A DNA stretch of 64,000 bases from positions 10,279,001-10,343,000 of the forward strand of contig JAZBRS010000059.1 in NCBI GenBank assembly GCA_037176725.1, given 5' to 3'. Below, piece after piece: positions 10,336 to 21,107 of this stretch (positions are counted from its first letter, which is position 1; each line of letters starts with the position of its first letter). The notes below the pieces were generated by a model. That model saw nothing but the letters and a program-made list of their open reading frames with translations. It was not told the DNA's origin and searched no databases. Source of the stretch: Posidonia oceanica (lineage: Eukaryota > Streptophyta > Magnoliopsida > Alismatales > Posidoniaceae). A program made the position numbers and the translations under genes.

Positions 10336-11333
10336 TCATGAAAGAAGAGGGCAGCCTAATAGGTGAGCATGGTACTCTGCCCCTTGCTCAGCAGTCACAA
10401 CATCTAGGTTGGATGCTTTTGGTGGCACTGACATTATCTCTCGCGTTGGCTCTGGCGCAGGTACTAGCTCTGGCATGGGCACGGGCTTTAGTACGGGTGT
10501 TGGCTCTGGCATTGGCTCTGGCTCAGGTACGAGCATTGGCAATGGTTCTTGCTCTAGCTCGAGTGCTAGCTCTGGCATTGGCTCTGGCTCAGGTACGGGC
10601 ATTGGCATTGATTCTTGCTCTAGCTCGAGTGCTAGCTCTGGCTTAGGTACGGGCATTGGCATTGATTCTTGCTCTAGCTCGAGTGCTGGCTCTGGCATTG
10701 GCTCTGTCTCAGGTACGAGCATTGGCATTGATTCTTGCTCTAGCTTGAGTGCTGGCTCTGGCATTGGCTCTAGCTCAAGTACAGGTATTGGCATTGATTC
10801 TTGCTCTAGCTCAAGTGCTGGCTCTGGCATTGGCTCTGGCTCAAGTACGGGCATTGGCATTGATTCTTGCTCTAGCTCGAGTGCTGGCTCTGGCATTGGC
10901 TCTGGCTCACGTACGGGCATTAGCATTGATTCTTGCTCTAGCTCGAGTGCTGGCTCTGGCATTGGCTTCGGCTCAGGTACGGGCATTGGCATTGATTCTT
11001 GCTCTAGCTCGAGTGCTGGCTCTGGCATTGGCTCTAGCTCAGGTACGGGCATTGGCATTGATTCTTGCTCTAGCTCGAGTGCTGGCTCTGGCATTGGCTC
11101 TGACTCACGTACGGGCATTGGCATTATTTTTGCTCAAGCTCGAGTGCTGGCTCTGGCATTGGCTCTGGCATTGGCTCTGGCTCACGTACGGGCATTGGCA
11201 ATGGTTTATCTTTCTTGAAAATGCCCCACATATTTCGACTGCCTTGCGAGAGTGGTGTCTTAACCTCCCCTGTATATTTTTTTGGCTTGCTTGAGTGTGT
11301 CAGAGGTTGATGCGTCCATATTGGTTGAGCTTG
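10336..11333 (-). pseudogene. W Pro/Glu-rich repeat protein segment (22-residue repeats), Gag-linked
   Basis: The minus-strand frame is open for 262 codons from 11124 and is made of about ten copies of a 66-bp unit. Each unit encodes 22 residues with [13 protein letters not shown] and an ALELEQES part, so the product would be acidic and proline-rich, probably disordered. Upstream, the W Gag frame runs through a TAG at about 11334 into KTPLSQGSRNMWGIFKKDK and the first repeat, then loses register by a one-base change near 11150. The segment thus seems to be a Gag or linker extension, not a separate gene. Z has a Pro/Glu-rich stretch before RT (about 20150-19900) that may be the counterpart. 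Function is unknown. Confidence 0.6.
10490..11210. repeat. 66-bp tandem array, about ten copies
   Basis: The unit is 66 bp, counted from TCTAGCTCGAGTGCTGGC to the next copy. Three plus-strand frames and one minus-strand frame are open across it because the unit length is a multiple of three and lacks stops. Copies differ by a few bases each, such as AGGTACGGG, ACGTACGGG and AAGTACAGG. Confidence 0.9.
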
Positions 11334-11616
11334 CTATATTCTTAGCACCTGTGCAGCTACTGGCTCTTGGTGCAGTGCTGGCTGTGGCACTTGGTGCAGT
11401 GCTGGTTGGATTGGAGTTTGCCATAGACTTGAGATAGGTTGTGGTTGCCTCCATTGTTGCCTTTTATTGCCATAATGGGTGTTGCCCCTTCCTTGAATTT
11501 GATGAACTGTGGTTTGATCGATGTCATCTTCAATATCATCTTCAATTGGTTGTGGTTCTTCAAATTCATGGATATTCTCCCAAACTGATGCCGCTACTTC
11601 ATACAATGCTGAGATA
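11334..11616 (-). pseudogene. W Gag, C-terminal part (after the V insertion)
   Basis: The frame begins at the V insertion point with an LYEVAASVWENIHEF segment, the counterpart of LYEVAAFVKENLHEF in Z Gag (about 53110). Removing V and one TSD copy keeps this in the frame of the N-terminal Gag part at 15812-16857. It continues into Gln/Pro-rich sequence (QQWRQPQP, QPALHQVPQPALHQ) and meets a TAG at the end. The Gag shell protein would package element RNA in the cytoplasm. Confidence 0.85.
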
Positions 11617-13649
11617 GATGGTGTGAATGCCTGATCCCACAGATCCGGACCGAAGGGGATCCGAACGAGAAGAGGAACTTCACGGATAGTGTAGCTATCC
11701 CCGTCTTGAGAATCCGGACCGGCAAGGAGTCCAAAAGAGAGAGATCACTATGAGTGTCGTCGCTAAGAGAGAAAACAAAGATAAAGTAGATATGGAGTCG
11801 CTACTTTCCTGTGATCTTTTCCCAGGAGCCCACGGCGGGCCTCGCATGCTACCATAGCTTGCAATGCGATCATGCCGTGAGAGGGGGAAGAAGCCGCTGT
11901 CGGTAGTGAATCTAGGGAGAAACTCGACTCGAAAACACCAGGAAAACGCGAAGATAAAAGAGATAAGACAAAAGGAAGTCGCCACCTAGTCTATTCAATC
12001 GGGAGACGAGGAAAATCGGGGAAAATAGGAAAAAACTACAAACTAATGCAAAACTATGCAAAAGAGATGACTCGTGCCAAGGATAAGGGTAAAACAATCA
12101 TTGCAGGTCCAGAGAAAGGGTAAGGACTCCTATTACGCGCGGGGAAGGTGTTAGGCACCCCCGACACGCCTGGAATCGGTCTTTCTTGGCTATTCTCGCT
12201 CGCATTTACAGGATATCGGCAACGATTGCCTAACTGCACGTCCTAGGGACGAGGGATGCTATGCCTATGCTATGGATGCTTAGATGAATGCCTAAATGCT
12301 TAAATGCCTAAATGCCATGTATGGTGAAATAAACATGCCCGAGTCTATGCTCTAAGTGTTGTGATGCGCGGAAAGAAAATAAACGTGCAATCTATGTGCT
12401 CAGCTACGCTATCAGCGTTTCGAATAGGGCGGGCCTTGATTCGTAAGAACTACTGGTAGTAAACATCACTACGCTAATGCAAATGCAGGCGAGAAAATGA
12501 AACACCGATAAAACCACGCAATGCAAGTGTGCGACATGCAAAGACGAACAAAATAGAAGTGAGAAACCACACGAGGTGAGTGCAAAACAAAACATCACGT
12601 AAAACTACGCAACGCAAGTGTGAAAATCGGCAAAGGAGAAAGAAAACAAGATCAGAAAGCCATTTGAACAAAACCACACAATGCAAGTGTGAAAATCAGC
12701 AAAGGAGAAAGAAGACGAAGACGGAAACCCTAATCTAAATGCATGAGGAAATAGGGCGCGAAACAATGTATGCAGTGCAAGTATGTATGCAATAAGTGAT
12801 ATGCAATGATTCAGGTGGGATTATCTTGAAGATCTGAGGCCTGATCTGAAATAACCTTGGTTAGAATGAAATATCATTCAACCGGGAAGACCTGGATGGT
12901 TGGATCATGAAGATCCAATGGTCCGATCAAAAGTTATTAAGGTTTCAAGTCAGATGGCTCAAGTGCCAGAAAAATAGTTTAAATGGGGGTCTAAGTGCAA
13001 TTTACCCCTATGTGTGTGCAATGCAGAGTGTCCTACATGCAATGAGGCTAAAAGTGATCAAAGGAATGCAAGGGTGCAATATACAATGATGTACGGATGC
13101 AATGCATGCAAGAATGCAAGAGATAGGGACCCAAGTGCAATTACGAAAAACTACAGGGGCCTAAGTGCAATTGAAGTAAATGCAGCGATTAATATGCTAA
13201 ATGCCACATGTAGAAATGCATGCGAAAGGAATAAGATAAAGTCCTAGATGTGTTAAGGACTAAGATGTAATATGACCAAATGTGAGGGCTTAAATGTAAT
13301 GCCAGAAATGATGCATGCAATGCAATGGAACAAAGTCCTAAATGTGACAAGGACTAAAATGCAATATGCAAAATGCAAAATGCAAAATGCAAGGGGCTAA
13401 GTGCAATGTCATGAAAAATGCATGCAAATGCAAATAAGTAAAGTCCTAAATGCATTTTGGACTAAAGTGTAATATGCAAAATATAAGGACCTAAAGGCAA
13501 TGCTAGAAATGCTGTGAATGCAATAATTGGACTTGTATGCAATATGATTAAAGTTTAGGGCTAAAATGCAATATGGGGGAAAATGAAATATAGTTCTAAA
13601 AATGGATTTAATGAAATGCAATGCATGAAGGACCTAAATGTAATAAAAC

Positions 13650-13985
13650 TAAAATGCTGGATTAAATGCTAATGCAATAAAGTTTTAACAATGAATTAAA
13701 TGAAATTTAAAACAGAACATGACTTACTTGTAATAAAAATAAACTAACAGATTAAAAGCTAATGCAATAAAGTTTTAACAATGAATTAAATGAAAGTTAA
13801 AACAAAACAGGACTTACTTGTAATACAAATAAACTAACAGATTAAAAGCTAATGCAATAAAGTTTTAACAATGAATTAAATGAAATTTAAAACAGAACAG
13901 GACTTACTTGTAATAAAAATAAACTAACAGATTAAAAGTTAATGCAATAAAGTTTTAACAATGAATTAAATGAAATGCAAACAAA
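13650..13985. repeat. 90-bp tandem array in V, about three copies
   Basis: GACTTACTTGTAATA followed by AATAAACTAACAGATTAAAA recurs at about 13721, 13811 and 13901, exactly 90 bp apart. N1 carries a more diverged form at 26810-27180. Confidence 0.85.
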
Positions 13986-15059
13986 CCAGGACCTACATGC
14001 AATAAAAGTAACTTACTGGGTTTTATTTTAATGCAACCTAATCTAAACTAAGTTAACTCATTTAAATAAAACGAAAACCAAAGCAAAAAAATAAAGGAAC
14101 AGTACCACTTACCTGGTGCGAAGGAACTACCGGCGAGGGTGGTTGCTGGCGAGCTGGAGGCGCAGTTGGGCCTCAACGGCGGCAGGGGAGGCGAGAGGAT
14201 GGCCCGGCGGAGGTGTGGCGACGAAGAGGGGGTGATTCCGGCACGGTGGGGGCACTGGCGGCTCGCCGGAGCTGCACCAAATCTTGTCGGAGCCGGAGAA
14301 GGAAGCAAAACCAGAGGTCGGGCGAGGGCTTTGAGCCCAAGGAGAGGATTTGGAAGCGAGAGAGGAACGTCCCGGAGGTGAGGGGAGGTCCGCCCGACCG
14401 TGATGACGCCTAGAGGGCTCTGACGACGTCGATGGGTCGCAGCGAAGGAAATCAGGTTTGCGGCGGTGCTGGGCGCAGCAACAGGAGGCCTGAGGCGTTG
14501 GGCTCGGTCGGTGGAGGTACGGAGGAGGTCCGAGAGGCGGTGGATTGGCCACTCTCCCCCTCTGCGCCTAAGTTGGATAAGTGGGTGTCTCTGGCTTTTT
14601 TTGGCTTCGTCTCCGCTCTGTTGCTCTCACAGAGGTCTGGGCTTGCAAGTGGACTCATGGAGGGTTCCTGGAGGTGGAGAGCGATGGAGGAATGGTCGTG
14701 GAAGCAAGGGAGAGGAGTAGGCAGGAGGCAGTGCAGTCTGGCCAAAGAAACTAGGTTTTTCTCTCTTTTCTCTCTCCTAGGTTATCCTCTATTGTTGGCT
14801 CTTGTAGGTGGGTTCGTGGGTGGTTCCTGGAGATGGAGAATGATGGAGGAAGGCAAGGGAGAGGAGCAAACAGGAGGAAGAAGGTGGCAGTGGGTTAGAG
14901 AAGAATTATTCTTTTCTCTCTCCTAGGTTATTCTTTTCTCCTCCTCCCTCTCTCTTAGGTTATCCTCTTGTTATATACTGGTGGGGAGATGAGGAGGGCC
15001 AATGGATTGGATCTGGGCAGAGGGGATGGCCGGGCAGGATGAGGGTGAGGTGGAGGCAA

Positions 15060-15715
15060 TGGGTTTACGGTTTAGGTTTCCAAATGGGGATTGAAAAATG
15101 GCATTAGGGTTTTAGGTTTTTGGCTTTGAATGGCACTTGAGCTTGGGGTTTGAATGCATGGGTTTAGGGTTTGAGTGGAAGGGTTTTGAGAGGAATATGG
15201 GTTTAGGGTTTGAATAGAATGGGTTTTGAAAGGAATATGGGTTTAGGGTTTGAATGAAATGGGTTTAGGGTTTGTAAATGGTTATGGGTCTCTGGTTTGT
15301 GAATGGTTGTGGGTTTAGGGTTTGTGAATGGTTGTGGGTTTAGGGTTTAGGGTTTTGGTTGTAAAAATAGGATTAGGGTTTGCATGGGCTTGAGAATAAA
15401 TGGGAAATTAGGGTTTAGTGGGTTTGAGGGCTTGTGTTGGATTTAAAGGTTTAAGGGAATAAAAGGGTTTTGAGTTCAATGGACTGATGTGGGCTGATGT
15501 GGGCCTAATGAAGTTGGGCTGTGGGCCTTGAGTTTAATGGGTTTAATTGGGCTTGGTCATGGGCCAAAGGTGGGCTTAGGGTTGGAGGTTTTGGCTTTAG
15601 GGTTTAGGGTTTAGGGTTTTGGGTTTGAGTGGGATTTGGGTTTGAGGTTTTGGGTTTAAATGGGATTTGGGTTTGAGGTTTTGGGTTTAAATGGGATTTG
15701 GGTTTGAGTGAATTT
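15060..15715. repeat. Degenerate telomere-like GGGTTTAGGG runs in V
   Basis: Many GGGTTTAGGGTTT strings are interspersed with GGGTTTGAATGG-type variants. The plant telomere repeat is TTTAGGG. The runs lie at the LTR 5' end of V, and N1 has them at the same place (28860-29060), so they belong to the LTR and are not a chromosome-end remnant. Confidence 0.8.
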
Positions 15716-15811
15716 TGTAGTGTTTTTTGGATTCTGGTTGTGGTTTAGGTTTGGGGTTTGAGTCCACCAGAGAAGAGCCATTAATGCAGGAGTCCAAATG
15801 GGGTGTCTACA

Positions 15812-16857
15812 GATGGGCAGTAAGCATTGGCAAGCCCTTTCTTCATCGGTCCCGTGGTGTTTGCTATCAGCTTTTGGACCATTTGTCTTTCCGAGATTTC
15901 CAGGCCCGATCTCGCAGCCATGTCTCTCCACCGATTGGCATAAGTGAACCAGTCTTCACTAGGTTCCATCATTTCTTTTGCCAAGTCGAGGAAGGTTGGC
16001 TTGGGCTCTACCTTATATTGGTACTTGAGCAGGATGCTTTCTTGGATTCGCTTGAAACTGCTTAATTCTTCCTTGCTCAGTGACATGAACCACTCCATGG
16101 GCTCTCCTTCAAGGAAATAGAAGAACAGGTGGATAAGGAGTCCTAAGTCATGGCAGCAAGGCATGGCCTCCATTTGGAATCTTATAATATGGCTTTGAGG
16201 ATTTGTAGTTCCATCAAATCTGGGCATCTTAGGGTATTTGAAGCTCGGAGGTAGCCGAAAAGATGGGAACTTGCCCATATCGAAGGAAGGTGGAGCTTGA
16301 GTGTGAACTCCTAGTGTGCTGAGCATCTTCCTCATTTCTGCCAAGTAAGTGCTGCCTATCTGAGCTGCTTGAGCATTTGAATTTGTAGCCTGAGGGAACA
16401 GTTCTAGTTGACTAGAGAATAGTGGGTTGACTCGTCCTTTATATTGGCCATGTGGCTACTGCTGTGATTGCTCAAAGAACAAAGGATGGCCCCTTGTTCG
16501 GAATATTCCATTGGGGTCGTTTCTCTGCCCCTGGTATTCAGTGTCCGGCGGTGCATTTCCGAGCTATCCCTGGTATGGATCTTCAGGGATGTGGTTTGCG
16601 ACGGGCCTTCGTAGTCCTTCACCTGGGAGGTATTGACCATGATGGAGATCATGCTGATTTGATATGCCCGTTGGGCCAGGTTGGTTGGTGTTGCTGTAAA
16701 GGAAGCGACACACGGCTTGATATTGGATTGAGTCGGGATCCATTTCTTCTCCAGTGGTTGGATGGAATATCTTCATGCTGGATTCCACCTTAGGCACGTT
16801 ATCTACGTCTCAGTGATTGCAGTTAAGCTCAAGGTATTCAACTTTGAATTCAGACAT
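15812..16857 (-). pseudogene. W Gag, N-terminal and capsid part
   Basis: An ATG at 16857-16855 starts MSEFKVEYLELNCNH and then meets a TGA (CGA-type) before the shared IFHPTTGEEMDPDSIQY motif, which matches Z Gag. Two TAG codons follow (16566-16564 and near 16457). The capsid-like part reads SLPPSFKYPKMPRFDG-type sequence, then HIIRFQMEAM, EWFMSLSKEELSSF and GPMKKGLANAYCPS, up to the V insertion at 15811. The layout (PKFDGTTNP, then PLSKEDL, then TGPMKKGL) is the same as in Z Gag. Three nonsense codons make it non-functional as it stands. Confidence 0.87.
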
Positions 16858-18546
16858 GCATTTCAACTATAAATCTGACTTAAGCTTCTGTAAAACGTAA
16901 GACGCCCCAGAATCGTCGTCTAACGTAAGCCGCTACAGAATCTAGGGTCCACTGCTTCTGAATGGCAATTAGTGACGTTGTACGCGTATTCTCGGCCGTC
17001 CAACGTTAGCCACGCAAATCTCTGCGTCTAACGCTTTAAGTTCCTAACAGGAATTTTACCACTGATTTGGTGGGAGTTCAACTTTTCAACGGTTTTATTA
17101 TTATTATTATCGCAGACTCTATACTGTCAGAGATCAAGGAATCACTCAATTTCCTTTTTTTTTCCTTGTTTTTTTTCTTCTTCTTCTTTTTTCTCCTGTT
17201 TTTTTTATTTTCTTTCTCTCTCTCTCTCTTTTTTTAAGAGGAAGGGTTACAAGTGTTTACAATGGAAAAAAGGAAATTACAAAACTTTGCAATTTAATAC
17301 AGGTTCCTAAAAAGTAAAAACTGAATATAAAACTAGAACTGTCCTATTTTTAAATTTTCAAATGTTTTACCCTGCAACTAATCCACACAGAGAAGCTAAA
17401 AATAAACAGCCAATCAGAGAATGTGTTAGACATGCTATTTCCTGCGTCTAACGTTAGATGCAAAGATTTCAACGTCTAACACCCTATTTCAGAGAACTTC
17501 ACAGAAACACTTTCAGACAGCAATTAAAGTTTTGATTTATGTTTTCGCTTTGAGATTAGTGTCTTAAACCTGCGTAGCTCTCAGGATACCTTAAGGCTTG
17601 GGTATGGCTGCTTTTTTTTTCAGGGATTTCTATGAATCCTCACAAAATGGGTAAATATATATATATTTTTTTGGCACTACACCCTACCTCAACTCCTGAG
17701 GATGTTAGGGGGAGCCCGAATACACTTAGGTCCCTACCCCGTAGAGGTAGAGCCCAGCGTACTCAGGATTGATCGGGTCTCTCACGTATCAACAACAACA
17801 AAATAAACAAACCACCGAGGGAGGGGGGAGAATGCCAATCTAGACTTGCGGTTCTAACTTACTTCCGCATGGAGCAAGGGAAAGAAGAGTGCCCCTTGTG
17901 AAAGCAAGTGACAACACAAACACCTCTCTTAAGTCCTTTGCAACAGAGGTGCTTAGGATTTAAGTGGTTATTTTGTGTAATCTAAGAAAAGACACAATCA
18001 ATTTAGTTTCCTAAATAGGGCCATGCAAGTCATACAGAAAAAAAAAATCAATTTTTATTTGGTTTTTTTGTAAAGCACCCAAAATAAAATGAGGTTCCGG
18101 TCCCTACGGCAAAGCCGATCACCTCACACCTCAGCCTTTGGGCCAGTTATGACAAGAAAACAAAGAAAAATGTTAAAACGGAAAGGCTCCTGTTCAGTGG
18201 TCGTTAGACGTGGATATTGGGGCATCCAATGTTAGACGCGCAAGATCACGCGTATAACGTACTGACAGAGTTTTTTACGAGAAATCTTTGGCTTTTATGA
18301 ACCACCTCCGCTCCCGAGAATCCCAGTGAAAAGGGGAGGTGGTTTTAGTTATTTGGATGTAGAAAAAAATGAGAAGGGTCACAGCGCCTCAAAACACTAC
18401 GAGGAATTTCACCACTACCTTAAAACTTATGAAAAAAACTAAAAAAAAAACTAGAAATGAAGATAAAGATAATAAGGAAGAAGAAGAAGAAAGAGATTAC
18501 TCACCTTGCACGAAGGCACTTCTAGCCGTCACCGTGATTGCCAATC
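16858..18546 (-). other. W 5' leader
   Basis: This lies between the 5' LTR and the Gag start and carries no gene. It matches the Z leader (54233-55812) along its length, including a T/C-rich tract (17150-17235), a run with TCCCTACCCCGTAGAGGTAG and hairpin-type ACGT-core repeats at 16890-17040, 17440-17500 and 18200-18260. Confidence 0.75.
18525..18546 (-). promoter_or_regulatory. W candidate primer binding site
   Basis: Directly after the LTR edge the minus strand reads GA then TTGGCAATCACGGTGACGGC. Z has TTTGACGATCACGGTGGGAT at the same place (55793-55811). Position and the TGG start fit a PBS, but I cannot assign the tRNA. Shortly after, both elements have GCAAGGTGAG or GCAAAGGTGAG, which resembles a splice donor. 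Confidence 0.45.
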
Positions 18547-19737
18547 TATGGATATGGGGTTTTGGAGGAGAAGAAGCTCGTTTTGTTCTATTTGCTCCTT
18601 CTCGGCGTCCCCTTTTTTGTATCCAACTCCGTCACTCCACAAGTGATGGAATTGGTGTGATCGCTACTCTCGGTTCGCTTTCACTGGCCCTCGAGACGCC
18701 TTGGGAGTTGTGTGATAGTTGCGGGTTCTGCTACCTTGGGGCAACGCTGGCGTTGCCCAAGGGTGCCCGTGCTTGGTGAGTTTCTTCTTCTTCTTCTTCC
18801 TTGTAAAATAGATTTAAAGATGCGGATTAATAAAGTGTAGTATACGATTCACAGCAAATAAAAAAGTGACATGAAATAAGAAAAAAAAAATACTTACCCG
18901 AGGGGTTTTAGCCCTCTGGTTGCAACTATGTATGAATATGACTAGCTACAATAATATATGAAATGAAATGTGATATGCAAACTATTAAAAAAGAAAATCC
19001 CATTTTGATATGGGTGGTATGCGTAGAATGCAAGACGCCGTTGGCGTGGTTGGAGATGGAAGAAAACTCAAGCTCCCTCAAAACTCTTTCTCAACATAAT
19101 TTCTCTCAAGATTCTAGCTCAAAACACTTTCAATTTTCTCTCAAAATTCCTCTAAAATTGTGTTCCTCTCTCAAATTTGTGACACTAAAAGTCAGCCCTT
19201 GACCCTGTGGGGATACCCCTGCTTTTATAGAAGCAGGGGAGGAACAAATATGGACACAAAGGCCAAGTCAGTAAAATTTCCTCTTTCAGAGGTGTTATAC
19301 GCTGGAATCCCAGCATATAACGACCTCTGAGGCACAGCTGCCAGGATAAAGGAATATTCCCCAATTAAAACTTATTAAGTGTCATTAAACTAGTGTTAAT
19401 TGCCTTGGCCGGTCAACAGAGTCTAAAGAAGGCAAAAACACAGATTTTGTATTTGGCCAAATAAAGAAAGTTTGTAGCTGGCACTAGGCTTCCATGTTAG
19501 ACGTTGGAAAACCAGCAGCCAACGTTAGACGCTCGAAAACCAGTGGCTAACGTTATATGTTGGAAAACCAACGGCCAACGTTATACACTGGAAAACCGGC
19601 GGCCAACGACCCAGACTGGCAATTGAGCTTTTGGAGAGTACTTAAGCTGAGCAAATTGCTTCTAATGATGAGTGGTGCATGCTTTAGTGCAGTGGTACCT
19701 AAAAATGCAAGGGGAGTGCCAAAACGGGGTATCTACA
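18547..19737 (-). mobile_element. W 5' LTR
   Basis: This is the partner of 5611-6817. On the minus strand it starts TGTAGATACCCC at 19737 and ends TATCCATA at 18547 (a TG-to-TA change at the edge). It contains a TATA box at 19222-19229, a short (TTC)n at 18781-18799 and hairpin repeats at 19294-19321 and 19496-19608. Confidence 0.93.
19222..19229 (-). promoter_or_regulatory. TATA box of W 5' LTR
   Basis: TATAAAAG on the minus strand is in the same context as in the other two LTR copies. Being in the 5' LTR, it is the one that would have driven W transcription. Confidence 0.75.
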
Positions 19738-20353
19738 CTCCTGGGTCAGGATCGATTTCAGACCCGTGGGGCTGCAGATCTTCGGAGAGGTTCGCAGTAA
19801 TGCGGCGAGCTTTATCTACCAGTCGTTGTGACTTGCGTAGATTTTTCTCCATAAGTTGCTCCAAAGAAGAATAGAGGTTCAGAGCAGGAGGAAGAGAGGG
19901 CTCGGAAGCAGCAGTGCCGGAAGGAGAGGGAAGAGAAGGAGGTGGCTTGTCCGAAGGTTCAAGAGCTGGTGTGCCTAACAGTGGTGGCGACGATGATTCC
20001 TTAGCAGGCGGAGGAATTTCTGTTGCAGTCTGACCTTCTGGAGGCTCTGCAGGCAACTCTAATGGTGATGGTGATTCCTCAGCAGGCGGAGGAGTCCCTA
20101 TTGTAGTCTGACCTTCTAGAGGCTCTGTTGGCAACTCAAGTGTTTGGAATAAGCCGAAAATGTATTCGTCGGCTGTTTCCTCTTCACTTGGGAGGGTGGA
20201 TTTTGTTGGTTTCGCCAATATGATATTTCCCAGTAGGGATGTATTCGGATTGAAAATCCCTACGCTGGTGAAATGCTTTTGTAAACTCCACTGTAACGGT
20301 TGCTCGTCGGGGAACTGGTCGAAAGCAAGTCCTCCTTTCCCTTCTCTATCATA
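19738..20353 (-). pseudogene. Z Pro/Glu/Ser-rich linker after PR2
   Basis: The frame continues from PR2 through a single TAG at 20356-20354 and stays open to the W insertion. It has two near-repeats of a PLEGQTTIGTPPPAEES-type unit and a helical end (SSLEQLMEKNLRKSQRL). It lies between protease/G-patch and RT. The composition suggests a flexible spacer. No known domain is recognised. Confidence 0.65.
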
Positions 20354-20356
20354 AGC

Positions 20357-21107
20357 CTAGACTGGCTCCTTCATTCCCTTTCCTTTTGGGCCTAAGCCCT
20401 GGCCTTCCTTATAGCCAATCTTTCTCACGATCTCCCAACCTACGCTCATGGAGGGCCTTCTGGACTTTGGAGATGCTTTCTTTTTGTGAACCAGCTTGGG
20501 CTTGGCCCATTTGTCCATTAGCTCAACCATAGATACAATGTTCTTTCCTTTCTCAGCTCTGGTTGGCTTTTCCCGCACATTGAACTGGTGCGGTAAATAT
20601 ATCACATTTGTCTCAGCTTCCTTGCCTGGTATGTCCCCCATTATTTTGATCATCTTCCCGTTGTGAGGGAATTTCAGACATTGGTGCCGGGGGGATGATA
20701 CTCCTTTCAGGTTGTCAAGCCATTGCCTCCCCAAGATAATCTGATATGGAACATTCATGTCTATGACAATTAATTGGGTTAGAACCTGGGTTGGTCCTAT
20801 CCCGATCTTGGTAGTCCATTTGCCGTGAGCCTTCCTCTTGCTGTCATCATATCCGGCAATTGTCATGTCTATGGGGGTCAGTGAGGCTTCATTCATACCC
20901 AGAGCCCTTATTGTATTCAAAGAACAAATATTCATTGATGCTCCAGTATCTATAAGCACGCCAGACACTAAATGATTATTTATAGAAATTGTTACATTTA
21001 GTGGTGCCTTCCTCCTTTCTAGTGGTGCCAGTTCGCTATCAGCAAATGTAATTATAGGCTCTACAAAAGATGCTGTAGCTATTACATGGAGATCTTCTAC
21101 TGGTATG
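20357..21107 (-). pseudogene. Z second protease (PR2) with C-terminal G-patch
   Basis: A retropepsin cuts the polyprotein. The active site reads VLIDTGAS (about 20955), the flap region follows (DMTIAGYDDSKRKAHG) and the second conserved part is IILGRQWLDNL. The Asp-Thr-Gly triad is intact. The last 30 residues (GWEIVRKIGYKEGQGLG) match the G-patch pattern, an RNA-binding motif found after the protease in some retroelements. The first residues seen at 21121-21108 belong to the X LTR. The true upstream neighbour is the Gag end at 51016, with the frame in register across the X block. The next stop is a TAG at 20356-20354. Confidence 0.88.

Larger units (their letters stand above)
11622..15811 (-). 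mobile_element. V: 4.2-kb solo LTR inserted in W gag
   Basis: TSD GATGG is at 11617-11621 and 15812-15816. On the minus strand V starts TGTAGACACCCC and ends in ATTCACA. No coding domain, PBS-bounded internal region or second LTR is visible, so it is best read as a solo LTR. It shares with Y, N1, N2, N3 and X two conserved blocks (here about 12050-12200 and 12375-12480), and shares with N1 the telomere-like start and ATGCAATGCA-rich middle. Its last 75 bases extend past the GGGATAGCTACA end used by N1, as in Y. It interrupts Gag cleanly. Confidence 0.88.
5611..19737 (-). mobile_element. Element W: Tat-like gypsy element with gag but pol mostly deleted, inserted in Z
   Basis: W is bounded by TSD CTCCT (5606-5610 and 19738-19742) and has two LTRs of 1207 and 1191 bp. 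Its LTR ends read TGTAGATACCCC (minus strand, at 19737) and TGTGG (plus strand, at 5611). Order on the minus strand is 5' LTR, PBS region, leader, Gag (split by V), Pro/Glu-rich repeat, a short integrase C-terminal remnant, 3' UTR, polypurine tract and 3' LTR. A by-eye comparison of two LTR stretches gives about 12 differences in about 250 bases, so the insertion is not very recent. It is a relative of Z by LTR, leader, Gag and 3' UTR similarity. Confidence 0.93.

Noticed and set aside
10409..11218. Long plus-strand Gly/Ser-rich open frame that looks like a structural protein
   Set aside because: It is the antisense of a 66-bp tandem array whose unit lacks stops. The element's coding sense is minus, and no start or flanking gene supports the plus strand.
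14048..14926. GC-rich overlapping frames in V that resemble a small host gene
   Set aside because: The matching parts of N1 (27290-28300) and N2 (33190-34600) show similar GC-rich but differently framed sequence. It is a compositional feature of these LTRs.
15060..15715. True interstitial telomere or chromosome-fusion scar
   Set aside because: The runs are degenerate and sit at the same position inside independent LTR insertions.
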